From assembly GCA_913009285.1 (NCBI GenBank), contig CAJVYE010000062.1, positions 1 through 6,485 of the forward strand: a stretch of 6,485 nt of DNA. Direction: 5' to 3'. The DNA is from an uncultured Nitrospirota bacterium (GTDB taxonomy: Bacteria > Nitrospinota > Nitrospinia > SZUA-224). This document shows, piece after piece, positions 1 to 6,485 of the stretch (position 1 is its first letter; each line of letters opens with the position of its first letter). Below the pieces are notes generated by a model, which saw only the letters and a list, made by a program, of their open reading frames with translations, was not told where the DNA came from and did not search any database. A program made the position numbers and the translations under genes.

Positions 1-106
1 TTACATGGGTGGGATGGTAAGAGGAGGGAAGTGCAAATGGCTAGAGATCAGGAGCGAGTGAGATGCGACGACGTGGCTCGATGGATATATTGTGTTTTTT
101 TTTTTT
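1..106. other. Probable read noise plus poly-T tract, not genomic
   Basis: This stretch lies outside the P5 adapter, with a run of 12 T at 95-106 directly against it. On the minus strand the order is insert, adapter, poly-A, then unstructured sequence. That is what base callers produce when a read runs through a short insert, past the adapter and off the end of the molecule. I see no credible gene here. The adapter match is read directly; calling bases 1-94 noise is an inference from their position. Confidence 0.85.
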
Positions 107-164
107 AATGATCCGGCGACCACCGAGATCTACACTCTTTCCCTACACGACGCTCTTCCGATCT
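107..164 (+). other. Illumina P5/TruSeq universal adapter contamination
   Basis: All 58 bases match the Illumina P5 universal adapter, from AATGAT to the terminal GCTCTTCCGATCT, except for one substitution at 113 (C where the adapter has A). Translated, it gives peptides well known as database contaminants, such as NDPATTEIYTLSLHDALPI and MIRRPPRSTLFPYTTLFRS on the plus strand and EIGRASCRERV on the minus strand. Any reading frame crossing this segment is artificial. Genuine sequence begins at about 165. Confidence 0.98.
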
Positions 165-564
165 CTCCAGCCTGCTTGGCAGTTTCTCCCACCGTGTCAG
201 CCGCCTCTTCAATGGCTTTTCTCCGAATCGCTTCTTCCATTTTGTCCACACGTTCCACCAGGGCGGCGATTTTGCTGAGCGCATCGAAGGTTTTTGATGT
301 CCGATCTCCCGGCAACAGCCCTTCTATATGTTCGAGTTGCTCTTCCAGAATATCCCGAAGCCTCTGCACATGCCCGCGCTTTTGAATCCGGGCCTTGTCC
401 CAGCCGTCAATCTCTTCGCTCGGCACCTTGCTGTCGCTCTTCCACCACCTGAGCGAGGTGTCGCTCACATCCAGCTCTTTGGATATCTGGGCCAGATTGT
501 ATCCGTCCGCATACATCCGCATGGCCAGCGGCTCTTTGCTCGGTCTGTCACCTTTAACAGCCAT
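165..564 (-). CDS. Phage terminase small subunit-like protein (Mu-like, DUF1804 type), 3' end cut by adapter
   Basis: The ATG at 564 opens a frame whose first 133 residues are genuine; the frame then runs into adapter and stops at 130, so the last 11 residues are artefact. Residues 13-42 look like a helix-turn-helix (AQISKELDVSDTSLRWW), followed by a WDKAR motif at 55-59. Residues 66-120 are charged, helical and probably coiled coil. This layout fits the DUF1804 family of Mu-like phages, small terminase subunits thought to bind phage DNA and recruit the large subunit for packaging. The terminase call is from pattern memory; another small phage DNA-binding protein is possible. The upstream GGGGG is a poor ribosome binding site. 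Two 60-base blocks counted here are 52% and 60% GC, against 38% in mrdA, suggesting foreign origin. No other phage gene is visible, because the adapter ends the sequence. Confidence 0.55.
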
Positions 565-2465
565 AGCCGACCCCCGATCCCTGATCCCTGATCCCTGTGA
601 ACTGTTACCTTATCAGCCACAACCACCTTTGTCATTTCATCCTGGGGTAGGGGATATAACCTGAAATACTCCTCTATAATCCCTTTTGCAATAGGGGCAG
701 CAGAACTCCCCCCTTGTCCTCCATGTTCCACAAGTACTGCTAATGCTATCTGAGGCTTATCAAAAGGGGCAAAGCAAATGAACCATCCATGATGCCTGAA
801 CTCAAATGGTATCTCTTTTTCCTTTTCATATATCCTTTTTTTTAAACTGATGACCTGGGCTGTTCCTGTCTTCCCGGCCACATCAATTCTCTTTATATAT
901 GCATTTTTCCCGGTACCTTTTTTATCAACTACAACGTCTAGAAGGGCATTACGAATGATACTGAGTGTCTCATAACTGATAGGGATCTTCTTTATCATAT
1001 GTGGTTCAACCTTTTTGATGAGCTTTCCATTAATTCCTTCTATCCTCTTTAGGATGTGAGGTCTCCATAAAGTCCCTCCAGCCGCAACTGCAGCAATTGT
1101 ATTGGCCATCTGAATAGGTGTAACCAAATTATATCCTTGACCAATAGATGCAGATATGGTCTCTCCTGGTAACCATGCTTTTCCCCTAGCCTCTGCCTTC
1201 CATTCTATCGATGGTATCAGTCCACCCTTCTCATTATCAATGTCTATTCCTGTAGGACGCCCAAGTCCATAACCTATTGCATACCTCGCCAATACATCGA
1301 TCCCTAACCTGTATCCCATTTGGTAGAAAAAGACATCACAAGATTGGACCAGAGCCTGATACACGTTCATACTTCCATGCCCCCCTCTCTTCCAGCACCT
1401 GTAGATACCTCTTCCTAATCTATAGAAGCCTGGGCATTCAACTATTGTATCACGGTTGATTATCCCCTCCTCTAGTGCGGCAGTAGCAGTCACAATCTTA
1501 TAGATAGATCCTGGGGGGTATTGTCCTTGTATAGCCCTATTCTGAAGGGGATGCTGTGGGTCGTTTATAAGGGCAGACCAATCATTCTCTGATATTCCTC
1601 CGGCAAACAGGTTGGGATCAAATGAAGGCTTACTTGTAATTGCTAATATCTCCCCATTGTTTGGGTCGATAACGACAATTGAACCAACCTTTCCTTCCAT
1701 GAGTTTTTCTGCTATCATCTGGATCCCGAGATCAATAGTAAGTATGAGGTTATGACCAGCCTTGGGTTTTACCTCTCTTAAGACCTCTAACTTTCTACCA
1801 GAGGCATCTACCTCGATCGCTCTACCACCCTTTTTCCCTCTCAGTACATCCTCATATCTCTTTTCCAGACTGTATTGGCCAATAAAATCGCCTAAGTCAT
1901 GCCCAGAGTCTCCCATATTTTTTAACTGTTTCTTATTGATTTCACCAAGATAACCGACAATATGTGATGCCAAATCTTTATATTCATAGTTGCGCATTGG
2001 CTCTACTTTTAATAACACACCTGGCAGATCGACTCTATGTTCCATAATAAATGCAACATCCTCTCTGCTGATATCCCCCTTAATCAATATATTTTTATAG
2101 GGGGATGAGGATTTTATCTTTTTTTCCAATTCATCCTTATCGAGTCCCAGTCTTGTATTGAGGAGTGAGAATACCTTCTCCATATCTTTTATATCCTTTG
2201 GAATGATATAAAGATTGAATGAAGGACCGATACTCACAATAGTCTTTTTATTTCTATCCAGAATCTTACCCCTGTAACCTGATAATGAGATTATCCTTGT
2301 CCTGTTATTCTCTGAGAGATTTCTCATTGATTCACCTTTAACTATCTGAAGGTACCAGATACGAAGTAAGAGGATCAAAAAGGAGATTATTATGACGATA
2401 GTAAGGGGGATAATTCTTCTCTTGATATTCTCAGTGAATTCTGGATTATATCGATCTATAACCAC
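465..2465 (-). CDS. mrdA: Penicillin-binding protein 2 (peptidoglycan DD-transpeptidase), with aberrant C-terminal read-through
   Basis: This is a class B PBP that cross-links peptidoglycan during side-wall growth, partnered by RodA and the Mre proteins. Residues 17-43 form the N-terminal membrane anchor. Residues 60-230 are the non-catalytic dimerisation region, including YRGKILDRN (64-72). The transpeptidase domain spans about 240-600: serine motif SIYK at 320-323 (nucleophile S320, K323), SCD at 375-377 and KTGT at 532-535. All active-site motifs are present. The GTG start at 2465 is supported by AAGGAGG six bases upstream, inside mreD; the genes overlap by 20 bases. The family domain ends near EEYF (598-601). 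Beyond about residue 622 the frame crosses the heptamer repeats and runs out of frame over the phage-like gene to a stop at 465. The last 40-odd residues are thus probably not native and the true 3' end is missing or displaced. The enzyme call is very secure; the C-terminus is not. Confidence 0.95.
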   Translation of the reverse strand: MVIDRYNPEFTENIKRRIIPLTIVIIISFLILLLRIWYLQIVKGESMRNLSENNRTRIISLSGYRGKILDRNKKTIVSIGPSFNLYIIPKDIKDMEKVFSLLNTRLGLDKDELEKKIKSSSPYKNILIKGDISREDVAFIMEHRVDLPGVLLKVEPMRNYEYKDLASHIVGYLGEINKKQLKNMGDSGHDLGDFIGQYSLEKRYEDVLRGKKGGRAIEVDASGRKLEVLREVKPKAGHNLILTIDLGIQMIAEKLMEGKVGSIVVIDPNNGEILAITSKPSFDPNLFAGGISENDWSALINDPQHPLQNRAIQGQYPPGSIYKIVTATAALEEGIINRDTIVECPGFYRLGRGIYRCWKRGGHGSMNVYQALVQSCDVFFYQMGYRLGIDVLARYAIGYGLGRPTGIDIDNEKGGLIPSIEWKAEARGKAWLPGETISASIGQGYNLVTPIQMANTIAAVAAGGTLWRPHILKRIEGINGKLIKKVEPHMIKKIPISYETLSIIRNALLDVVVDKKGTGKNAYIKRIDVAGKTGTAQVISLKKRIYEKEKEIPFEFRHHGWFICFAPFDKPQIALAVLVEHGGQGGSSAAPIAKGIIEEYFRLYPLPQDEMTKVVVADKVTVHRDQGSGIGGRLWLLKVTDRAKSRWPCGCMRTDTIWPRYPKSWM
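576..596. repeat. Three tandem copies of the heptamer GATCCCT
   Basis: Perfect GATCCCT units occupy 576-582, 583-589 and 590-596 (AGGGATC on the minus strand). They lie just upstream of the phage-like ATG and exactly where sequence resembling mrdA gives way to GC-richer DNA. The mrdA frame reads through them. They may be an intergenic simple repeat or mark an assembly or recombination junction; the sequence alone does not decide. Confidence 0.9.
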
Positions 2466-2943
2466 TCCTTACCTCCTTAACCCATTTTGAGACCCCAAAG
2501 ATGAGAAGTCCTATTATAGAATTATATAGGGCTCGAGAAAGGAGTGGTCTTAAGGATATCCTTCCCCCGAGATCTTCCGGGAAAATAGTCTCTGATATGA
2601 GAAGAACAATTAATCCATCAAAGATTGTGGCAATAAAGATAAAAAAGCACTGTGTAATCGTATTTTCACTCATGATCTTCTCTCTGATATCCCCGACTAT
2701 AAATCCTAATAAGCCTTTTGATAGTGCGTTTACCCCCATAATACCAGCAGAAAGGCTATCTTGTATTAATCCAAGAATAAACCCCGTAGTAATACCCTTC
2801 TCTTTCCCCTGTCTCAGACCTGCATATACAGTGAATATTAATATAATATCAGGTGTTACCCCAGCTATAGATATATATCTTAAGACGGTAGTCTGTATAG
2901 TAAATATTAGGATTGTAAAGAAAATAAAGATCAGAATCGGCAT
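2446..2943 (-). CDS. mreD: Rod shape-determining membrane protein MreD
   Basis: MreD is an integral inner-membrane subunit of the elongasome that works with MreC to couple MreB filaments to the PBP2-RodA synthase. The 165-residue product has the usual family length and is almost wholly hydrophobic, with about five or six membrane segments (near 2-20, 32-44, 51-68, 72-84, 99-119 and 134-151). Family marks visible are PD at 31-32 in the TPDIILIF stretch, GLIQD at 58-62 and the glycine-rich GVNALSKGLLGF at 70-81. The ATG at 2943 is preceded by GGAG with an eight-base spacer, inside the end of mreC. It starts three bases after the mreC stop codon and overlaps mrdA by 20 bases, so the three genes almost certainly share one transcript. 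Sequence conservation in this family is low, so gene order carries part of the identification. Confidence 0.93.
   Translation of the reverse strand: MPILIFIFFTILIFTIQTTVLRYISIAGVTPDIILIFTVYAGLRQGKEKGITTGFILGLIQDSLSAGIMGVNALSKGLLGFIVGDIREKIMSENTITQCFFIFIATIFDGLIVLLISETIFPEDLGGRISLRPLLSRALYNSIIGLLIFGVSKWVKEVRSGYRSI
2472..2478 (-). promoter_or_regulatory. Ribosome binding site of mrdA inside mreD
   Basis: AAGGAGG on the minus strand lies six bases before the GTG at 2465, within the last codons of mreD. A second AAGGA touches the GTG and is too close to serve. The strong site decides in favour of the GTG start and implies translational coupling of mrdA to mreD. Confidence 0.8.
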
Positions 2944-2946
2944 TAT

Positions 2947-3765
2947 TTAGTCTCCAGTAATGACAAACACCTCTTCAAGTTGGGAGAGGTTTCCAGCAGG
3001 GGTTACCTCCACCTTTTGGAACAGTCCATACTTCCCCTTTTGAACAGCGCTTACAATACCGATTATCAGTCCCTTAGGAAATATCCCTCCAAGCCCTGAT
3101 GATATTACCTTATCCATGATCTCTACATCTGCGGTGATTGCGAGATATTTCATTTCACAAATATTCTTGTTATTACCAACAACTACGCCACTGGAGCGTG
3201 TCCTCTGGACTATTGCGTCGACAGCACTCTTTACATCTGTGATCAACAGGATTTTAGAGAATTTTGGTGTGGATTGTATTATACGGCCGACCAATCCCTC
3301 ATGGGTAACCACGGGCATACCCTTTTTAACACCATCCTTTGTCCCCTTATCAATCATTACTATATGAGCCCATCCAGTGGGATCGAATCCTACAACTTCG
3401 GACATGATCATTTTGCCATACCCTTTTTCTTGAAATGCCAGCATATCCTTTAATCTCTTATACCGCAGATTCTGCTCGATATACCTGTTGTTTTCCTCTC
3501 TAAGCTCATGAATCTCCTTTTTTTGCCTTACATTTTCCTCCTGGACATTGACAAGATATATATACCCGTTCCAGATACTACTTATCTTATTAATTGATTT
3601 TGTTACAATAGATTGGAAAGGCGAGATTACAGTAATAATTATAGACTCGATAATGGTAGAATTCTTATTCCCTCTTATGTTGATTGTTATTAAGGTGAAG
3701 GCAATGATAAATATCAGGAAGAGTAAGATTACATCCTTCCTTCTCTTGGGTGTCCCTTTTATCAT
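2947..3765 (-). CDS. mreC: Rod shape-determining protein MreC
   Basis: MreC is a bitopic periplasmic scaffold of the elongasome that activates PBP2 and links it to MreD and MreB. The 272-residue product has a short basic cytoplasmic start (KGTPKRRK), one membrane segment at about 12-30 and a periplasmic coiled coil at about 72-110. Two beta-barrel domains follow: the family signatures VVGFDPTGWAHIVMIDKG (124-141) and KDGVKKGMPVVTHEGLVGRI (143-162), then SSGLGGIFPKGLIIGIV (222-238). Length and domain order are normal and the gene looks intact. The ATG at 3765 has only a weak ribosome binding site (GGGGGA 15 bases upstream), in contrast to the other genes here. No better in-frame start is apparent. 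It lies 173 bases after mreB, a gap filled by a palindromic repeat element, so it may have its own promoter. Confidence 0.95.
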   Translation of the reverse strand: MIKGTPKRRKDVILLFLIFIIAFTLITINIRGNKNSTIIESIIITVISPFQSIVTKSINKISSIWNGYIYLVNVQEENVRQKKEIHELREENNRYIEQNLRYKRLKDMLAFQEKGYGKMIMSEVVGFDPTGWAHIVMIDKGTKDGVKKGMPVVTHEGLVGRIIQSTPKFSKILLITDVKSAVDAIVQRTRSSGVVVGNNKNICEMKYLAITADVEIMDKVISSGLGGIFPKGLIIGIVSAVQKGKYGLFQKVEVTPAGNLSQLEEVFVITGD

Positions 3766-3796
3766 TTCTAAAAACTTAGTTCCCCCTGGTGCTTAA

Positions 3797-3826
3797 ATAG
3801 TATTGACTCTACTGCAAAAACTTCAA
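3797..3826 (-). promoter_or_regulatory. Possible sigma70-like promoter for mreCD-mrdA
   Basis: On the minus strand TTGAAG (3826-3821) and TACTAT (3802-3797) are separated by 18 bases and lie about 30 bases before the mreC ATG. Each hexamer matches the consensus at four of six positions. The region is AT-rich, where such matches arise easily by chance, and the -35 lies within the repeat element, so this is only a candidate. Confidence 0.25.
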
Positions 3827-3927
3827 AAACAGGGTAACTGCAACCTTCAGGTTGCGTAAGTGGCTGATTTATAGCAAGCTTTTTCACAGGCTAAAGCCTG
3901 CGGCTACCAATTTCGGGGTTTTTGCAG
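3812..3927. repeat. REP/MITE-like palindromic element between mreC and mreB
   Basis: A perfect 10-base inverted repeat, CTGCAAAAAC at 3812-3821 and GTTTTTGCAG at 3918-3927, bounds this 116-base segment. Two hairpins sit inside: GCAACCT/AGGTTGC (3840-3846 with 3849-3855) and CAGGCT/AGCCTG (3887-3892 with 3895-3900). No coding frame is present and I see no clear target-site duplication. The design is like non-coding dispersed repeats such as REP or MITE elements. In transcripts it could fold and alter mRNA decay between mreB and mreC. Whether copies occur elsewhere in the genome cannot be seen here. Confidence 0.6.
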
Positions 3928-3938
3928 GGGAATCAGGT

Positions 3939-4964
<1,026 letters not shown>

Positions 4965-4982
4965 TCACATCTCCTATTATTC

Positions 4983-5035
4983 GAGTTACAGGTTATGTGT
5001 TGGGAGTTACGGGTTAAACTCGCAACACACAACTC
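4983..5035. repeat. Nested inverted repeat in the mreB leader region
   Basis: TGTGTTG (4996-5002) pairs with CAACACA (5023-5029), and inside it GAGTT (5004-5008) pairs with AACTC (5017-5021) around an eight-base loop; a single G-G mismatch separates the two stems. An outer GAGTT/AACTC pair (4983-4987 with 5031-5035) extends the structure. It sits about 20-75 bases before the mreB start, so it could fold in the leader RNA or be a protein-binding site. A related GTTACRGGTTA word appears twice (4986-4995 and 5007-5016, imperfect), suggesting a degenerate simple repeat. Confidence 0.6.
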
Positions 5036-5331
5036 ATATAAAATGTTATCTGTGAAAATCTGTGTTATAACGTTAGAAAACTAATATTGACTCTAAAACT
5101 CAAATAGATCAATTCCCAAACAACATAGAAATTACTGATTTAAAAATATAATATCAACTGTCTTGTTAAATAGCAACAGGAAATTATAAAAATTGAGGGA
5201 AAGATTGCAAGATGAAAGATAATATTATATTATAGATATAAACTTTAGCCAAATGAAAGTTTTCTGGTAACAGTTTAGCGATTAGAAGTGAGTTATAGAA
5301 AGGCACAATTATTGGTAGTAATTATTAGAAT

Positions 5332-5400
5332 TGGTAAAATCCCCCTAAATCCCCCTTTGGAAAAGGGGGATTTAGGGGGATTTGAAGGATTATTTTACCA
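5332..5400. repeat. Long perfect inverted repeat (MITE/REP-like) with outer terminal repeats
   Basis: Bases 5337-5358 are perfectly complementary to 5362-5383, giving a 22-base-pair stem with a three-base loop. The stem is built from C5 and G5 blocks separated by TAAAT/ATTTA. A second 9-base inverted repeat, TGGTAAAAT (5332-5340) and ATTTTACCA (5392-5400), brackets it. No T-run follows either arm directly, so it is not a typical intrinsic terminator, although it could end or stall transcription. The arrangement looks like a small non-coding mobile repeat; its copy number is unknown from this window. Confidence 0.75.
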
Positions 5401-5406
5401 CCATTT

Positions 5407-5428
5407 TTTGGGTTTAATTACACCCAAA
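5407..5428. repeat. Short inverted repeat upstream of the ppiD-like gene
   Basis: TTTGGGT (5407-5413) pairs with ACCCAAA (5422-5428) around an eight-base AT-rich loop, 54 bases before the start codon. The symmetry could suit an operator or a leader hairpin. Nothing links it to a known regulator, and seven-base repeats can be accidental. Confidence 0.35.
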
Positions 5429-5467
5429 CACTTCTATTGGCGAAACAATTACAATAGTTTAATTAAT

Positions 5468-5473
5468 AAGGAG
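5468..5473 (+). promoter_or_regulatory. Ribosome binding site of the ppiD-like gene
   Basis: AAGGAG lies nine bases before the ATG at 5483. It selects this ATG over the in-frame ATG at 5495, four codons downstream, which would be 21 bases from the site. Confidence 0.8.
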
Positions 5474-5482
5474 AATAGAATA

Positions 5483-6436
5483 ATGTTAAATTTGATGAGG
5501 AAACATGCACAGTCATGGATAATCAAACTGGTATTGTGGACCGTTGTTGCTGCCTTTGTGGGGACGATCTTCTATTCATGGGGTATGGGAGGTAAGACTA
5601 AATCCTCTGGAGGGATTGTTGCAAAGGTCTATGGTGAAGATATAACATATAGTGAATATGAGGAGGCGTACAGAAGGCTTTACAAGCTCTATAGGAATAT
5701 CTACAAAGAGAGATTTAATGATGATCTGGCTAAGAGGATGAACCTGAAAGATAATGCCCTGCAAGAACTTATCAATAAAAAGATCCTTATGGTGTATGCA
5801 GAGAGGGAAGGTTTAATAGTAACTGATACTGAAGTGGCAGATAAGATACACGAGGCATTCAGCATAGATGGAAGGTTTAACAGGGATAGATATCTTAATT
5901 ACCTAAAAAATGCGTTGCGAATGACCACCAATGAGTTTGAAAACAGTTTAAGGCAGGATCTACTTGTTCAGAAGATGGTGGATTTATTGAGAAGTGGCGT
6001 TAAGCTATCCAGAGGGGAGATAAGAGATGCATACAGGAGACAGGAGGAGAAGGTGAAGATAGACTATATCCTCCTCACGCCATCTTTGTTCAGGGAAAAG
6101 ATAAAGGCCTCAAAAGAGGATATCGAGAAGTATTACTCTGAAAATAAGGAGGAGTTTAGAAAGCCTGAAGGGGTAAAGGTAGAGTATATATTTGCGAACC
6201 AGCGATTATACGAAGGAGACGTAAAGCTAACTGATGAGGATCTTAGAGAATATTACGATGATCATATAACGAATTACGAAACAAAGGATGGAACCAAACC
6301 CTTTGATGAAGTGAAAGAAAAAATAGCAGGTATCCTCAAGAGAAAGGAAGGGAAGAAGAAGGCTAAAAGGGTGATTATTAAAGTGCGAAATGAGATTGAT
6401 TCAGAAAAAGGTGATCTCAGAGAGGTTGCAGAAAGG
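5483..6436 (+). CDS. PpiD/SurA-like membrane-anchored periplasmic chaperone (peptidyl-prolyl isomerase family), 3' truncated
   Basis: The product resembles PpiD, an inner-membrane-anchored chaperone that holds its folding domains in the periplasm and assists newly exported proteins. Residues 1-10 are basic and cytoplasmic, 11-31 form one membrane segment and the rest would be periplasmic. Residues 44-170 fit the SurA-type N-terminal domain (GGIVAKVYGEDITYSEYEEA, then LQELINKKILMVYAEREGL at 93-111). Residues 171-318 are helical, lysine- and glutamate-rich linker. The parvulin isomerase domain expected next is absent because the insert ends at 6436: 318 genuine residues remain, followed in the same frame by adapter-encoded RSEEHTSELQS. 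The family usually exceeds 500 residues, so at least a third is missing. Isomerase activity cannot be judged; some family members have inactive domains. The gene is divergent from mreB and may share its control region. The family call is firm, the ppiD name less so. Confidence 0.85.
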
Positions 6437-6485
6437 AGATCGGAAGAGCACACGTCTGAACTCCAGTCACATTCCTTTATCTCGT
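6437..6485 (+). other. Illumina TruSeq indexed adapter contamination (index 27)
   Basis: Bases 6437-6470 match the TruSeq adapter read-through sequence, from AGATCGGAAGAGC through CTCCAGTCAC. ATTCCTTT at 6471-6478 matches the index I recall as TruSeq number 27, and ATCTCGT begins the following P7 segment. It translates to the familiar contaminant peptide RSEEHTSELQS. Nothing here belongs to the organism. Confidence 0.98.

Noticed and set aside
95..106. Run of 12 T as a possible terminator tail
   Set aside because: No stem precedes it and it abuts the P5 adapter; it is the complement of the poly-A seen when reads pass the end of the molecule.
63..385. Two plus-strand open frames (63-278 and 92-385) at the left end
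   Set aside because: Both begin in noise or adapter and contain adapter-encoded contaminant peptides; past 165 they are only antisense to the terminase-like gene.
165..564. An intact Mu-like prophage inserted at mrdA
   Set aside because: Only one phage-like gene is visible, no phage end or 5-base target duplication can be identified, and terminase genes do not lie at Mu-type ends.
328..664. Plus-strand frames at 328-591 and 395-664
   Set aside because: They are antisense to the terminase-like gene and mrdA, have no recognisable domains or ribosome binding sites, and look like shadows.
2501..2950. 149-codon plus-strand frame opposite mreD
   Set aside because: It is an exact antisense shadow of mreD with no sign of independent coding; the mreD frame has clear family motifs.
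5337..5383. Intrinsic transcription terminator
   Set aside because: The stem is strong but no T-run follows directly on either side, and both neighbouring genes start rather than end facing away from it. A dispersed inverted repeat fits better.
5576..5764. 62-codon minus-strand frame inside the ppiD-like gene
   Set aside because: The plus-strand frame carries a start, ribosome binding site, membrane anchor and SurA-type domain, so the opposite frame is a shadow.

Overview
Apart from its ends, this window is a piece of a diderm, rod-shaped bacterial genome of moderate-to-low GC. One block I counted by hand inside mrdA is about 38% GC, with frequent ATA and AGA/AGG codons. It carries the conserved cell-elongation cluster mreB-mreC-mreD-mrdA on the minus strand. 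A divergent gene on the plus strand encodes a membrane-anchored SurA/PpiD-type periplasmic chaperone. MreB with an N-terminal amphipathic segment, MreC, MreD and PBP2 argue for an elongasome, and the PpiD-like protein for an outer-membrane-bearing cell. The order resembles Desulfobacterota or Nitrospirota genomes, but the lineage is an inference.

Both ends are sequencing artefacts. Bases 107-164 match the Illumina P5/TruSeq universal adapter with one mismatch. They are preceded by 12 T and about 94 bases that look like read noise beyond the end of the library molecule. Bases 6437-6485 match the TruSeq indexed adapter, including an index I recognise as number 27. Real sequence therefore runs from about 165 to 6436, and genes at both edges are cut.

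From left to right: 165-564 (minus) is the start of a small, GC-richer gene resembling the small terminase subunit of Mu-like phages, cut by the adapter. A heptamer repeated three times (576-596) lies at the boundary with mrdA. mrdA (PBP2, transpeptidase) has no native stop and reads into the phage-like DNA; rodA, its usual next gene, is absent. mreD and mreC follow, tightly packed with mrdA. A 173-base gap with a palindrome-rich repeat element separates mreC from mreB. The 521-base intergenic region between mreB and the ppiD-like gene is AT-rich and holds two strong inverted repeats.

MreB filaments organise MreC, MreD, PBP2 and (elsewhere) RodA for side-wall peptidoglycan synthesis; the divergent chaperone helps fold exported proteins. 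I see no previously undescribed system. The points worth a second look are the adapter ends, the mrdA/phage junction, and three palindromic intergenic elements.
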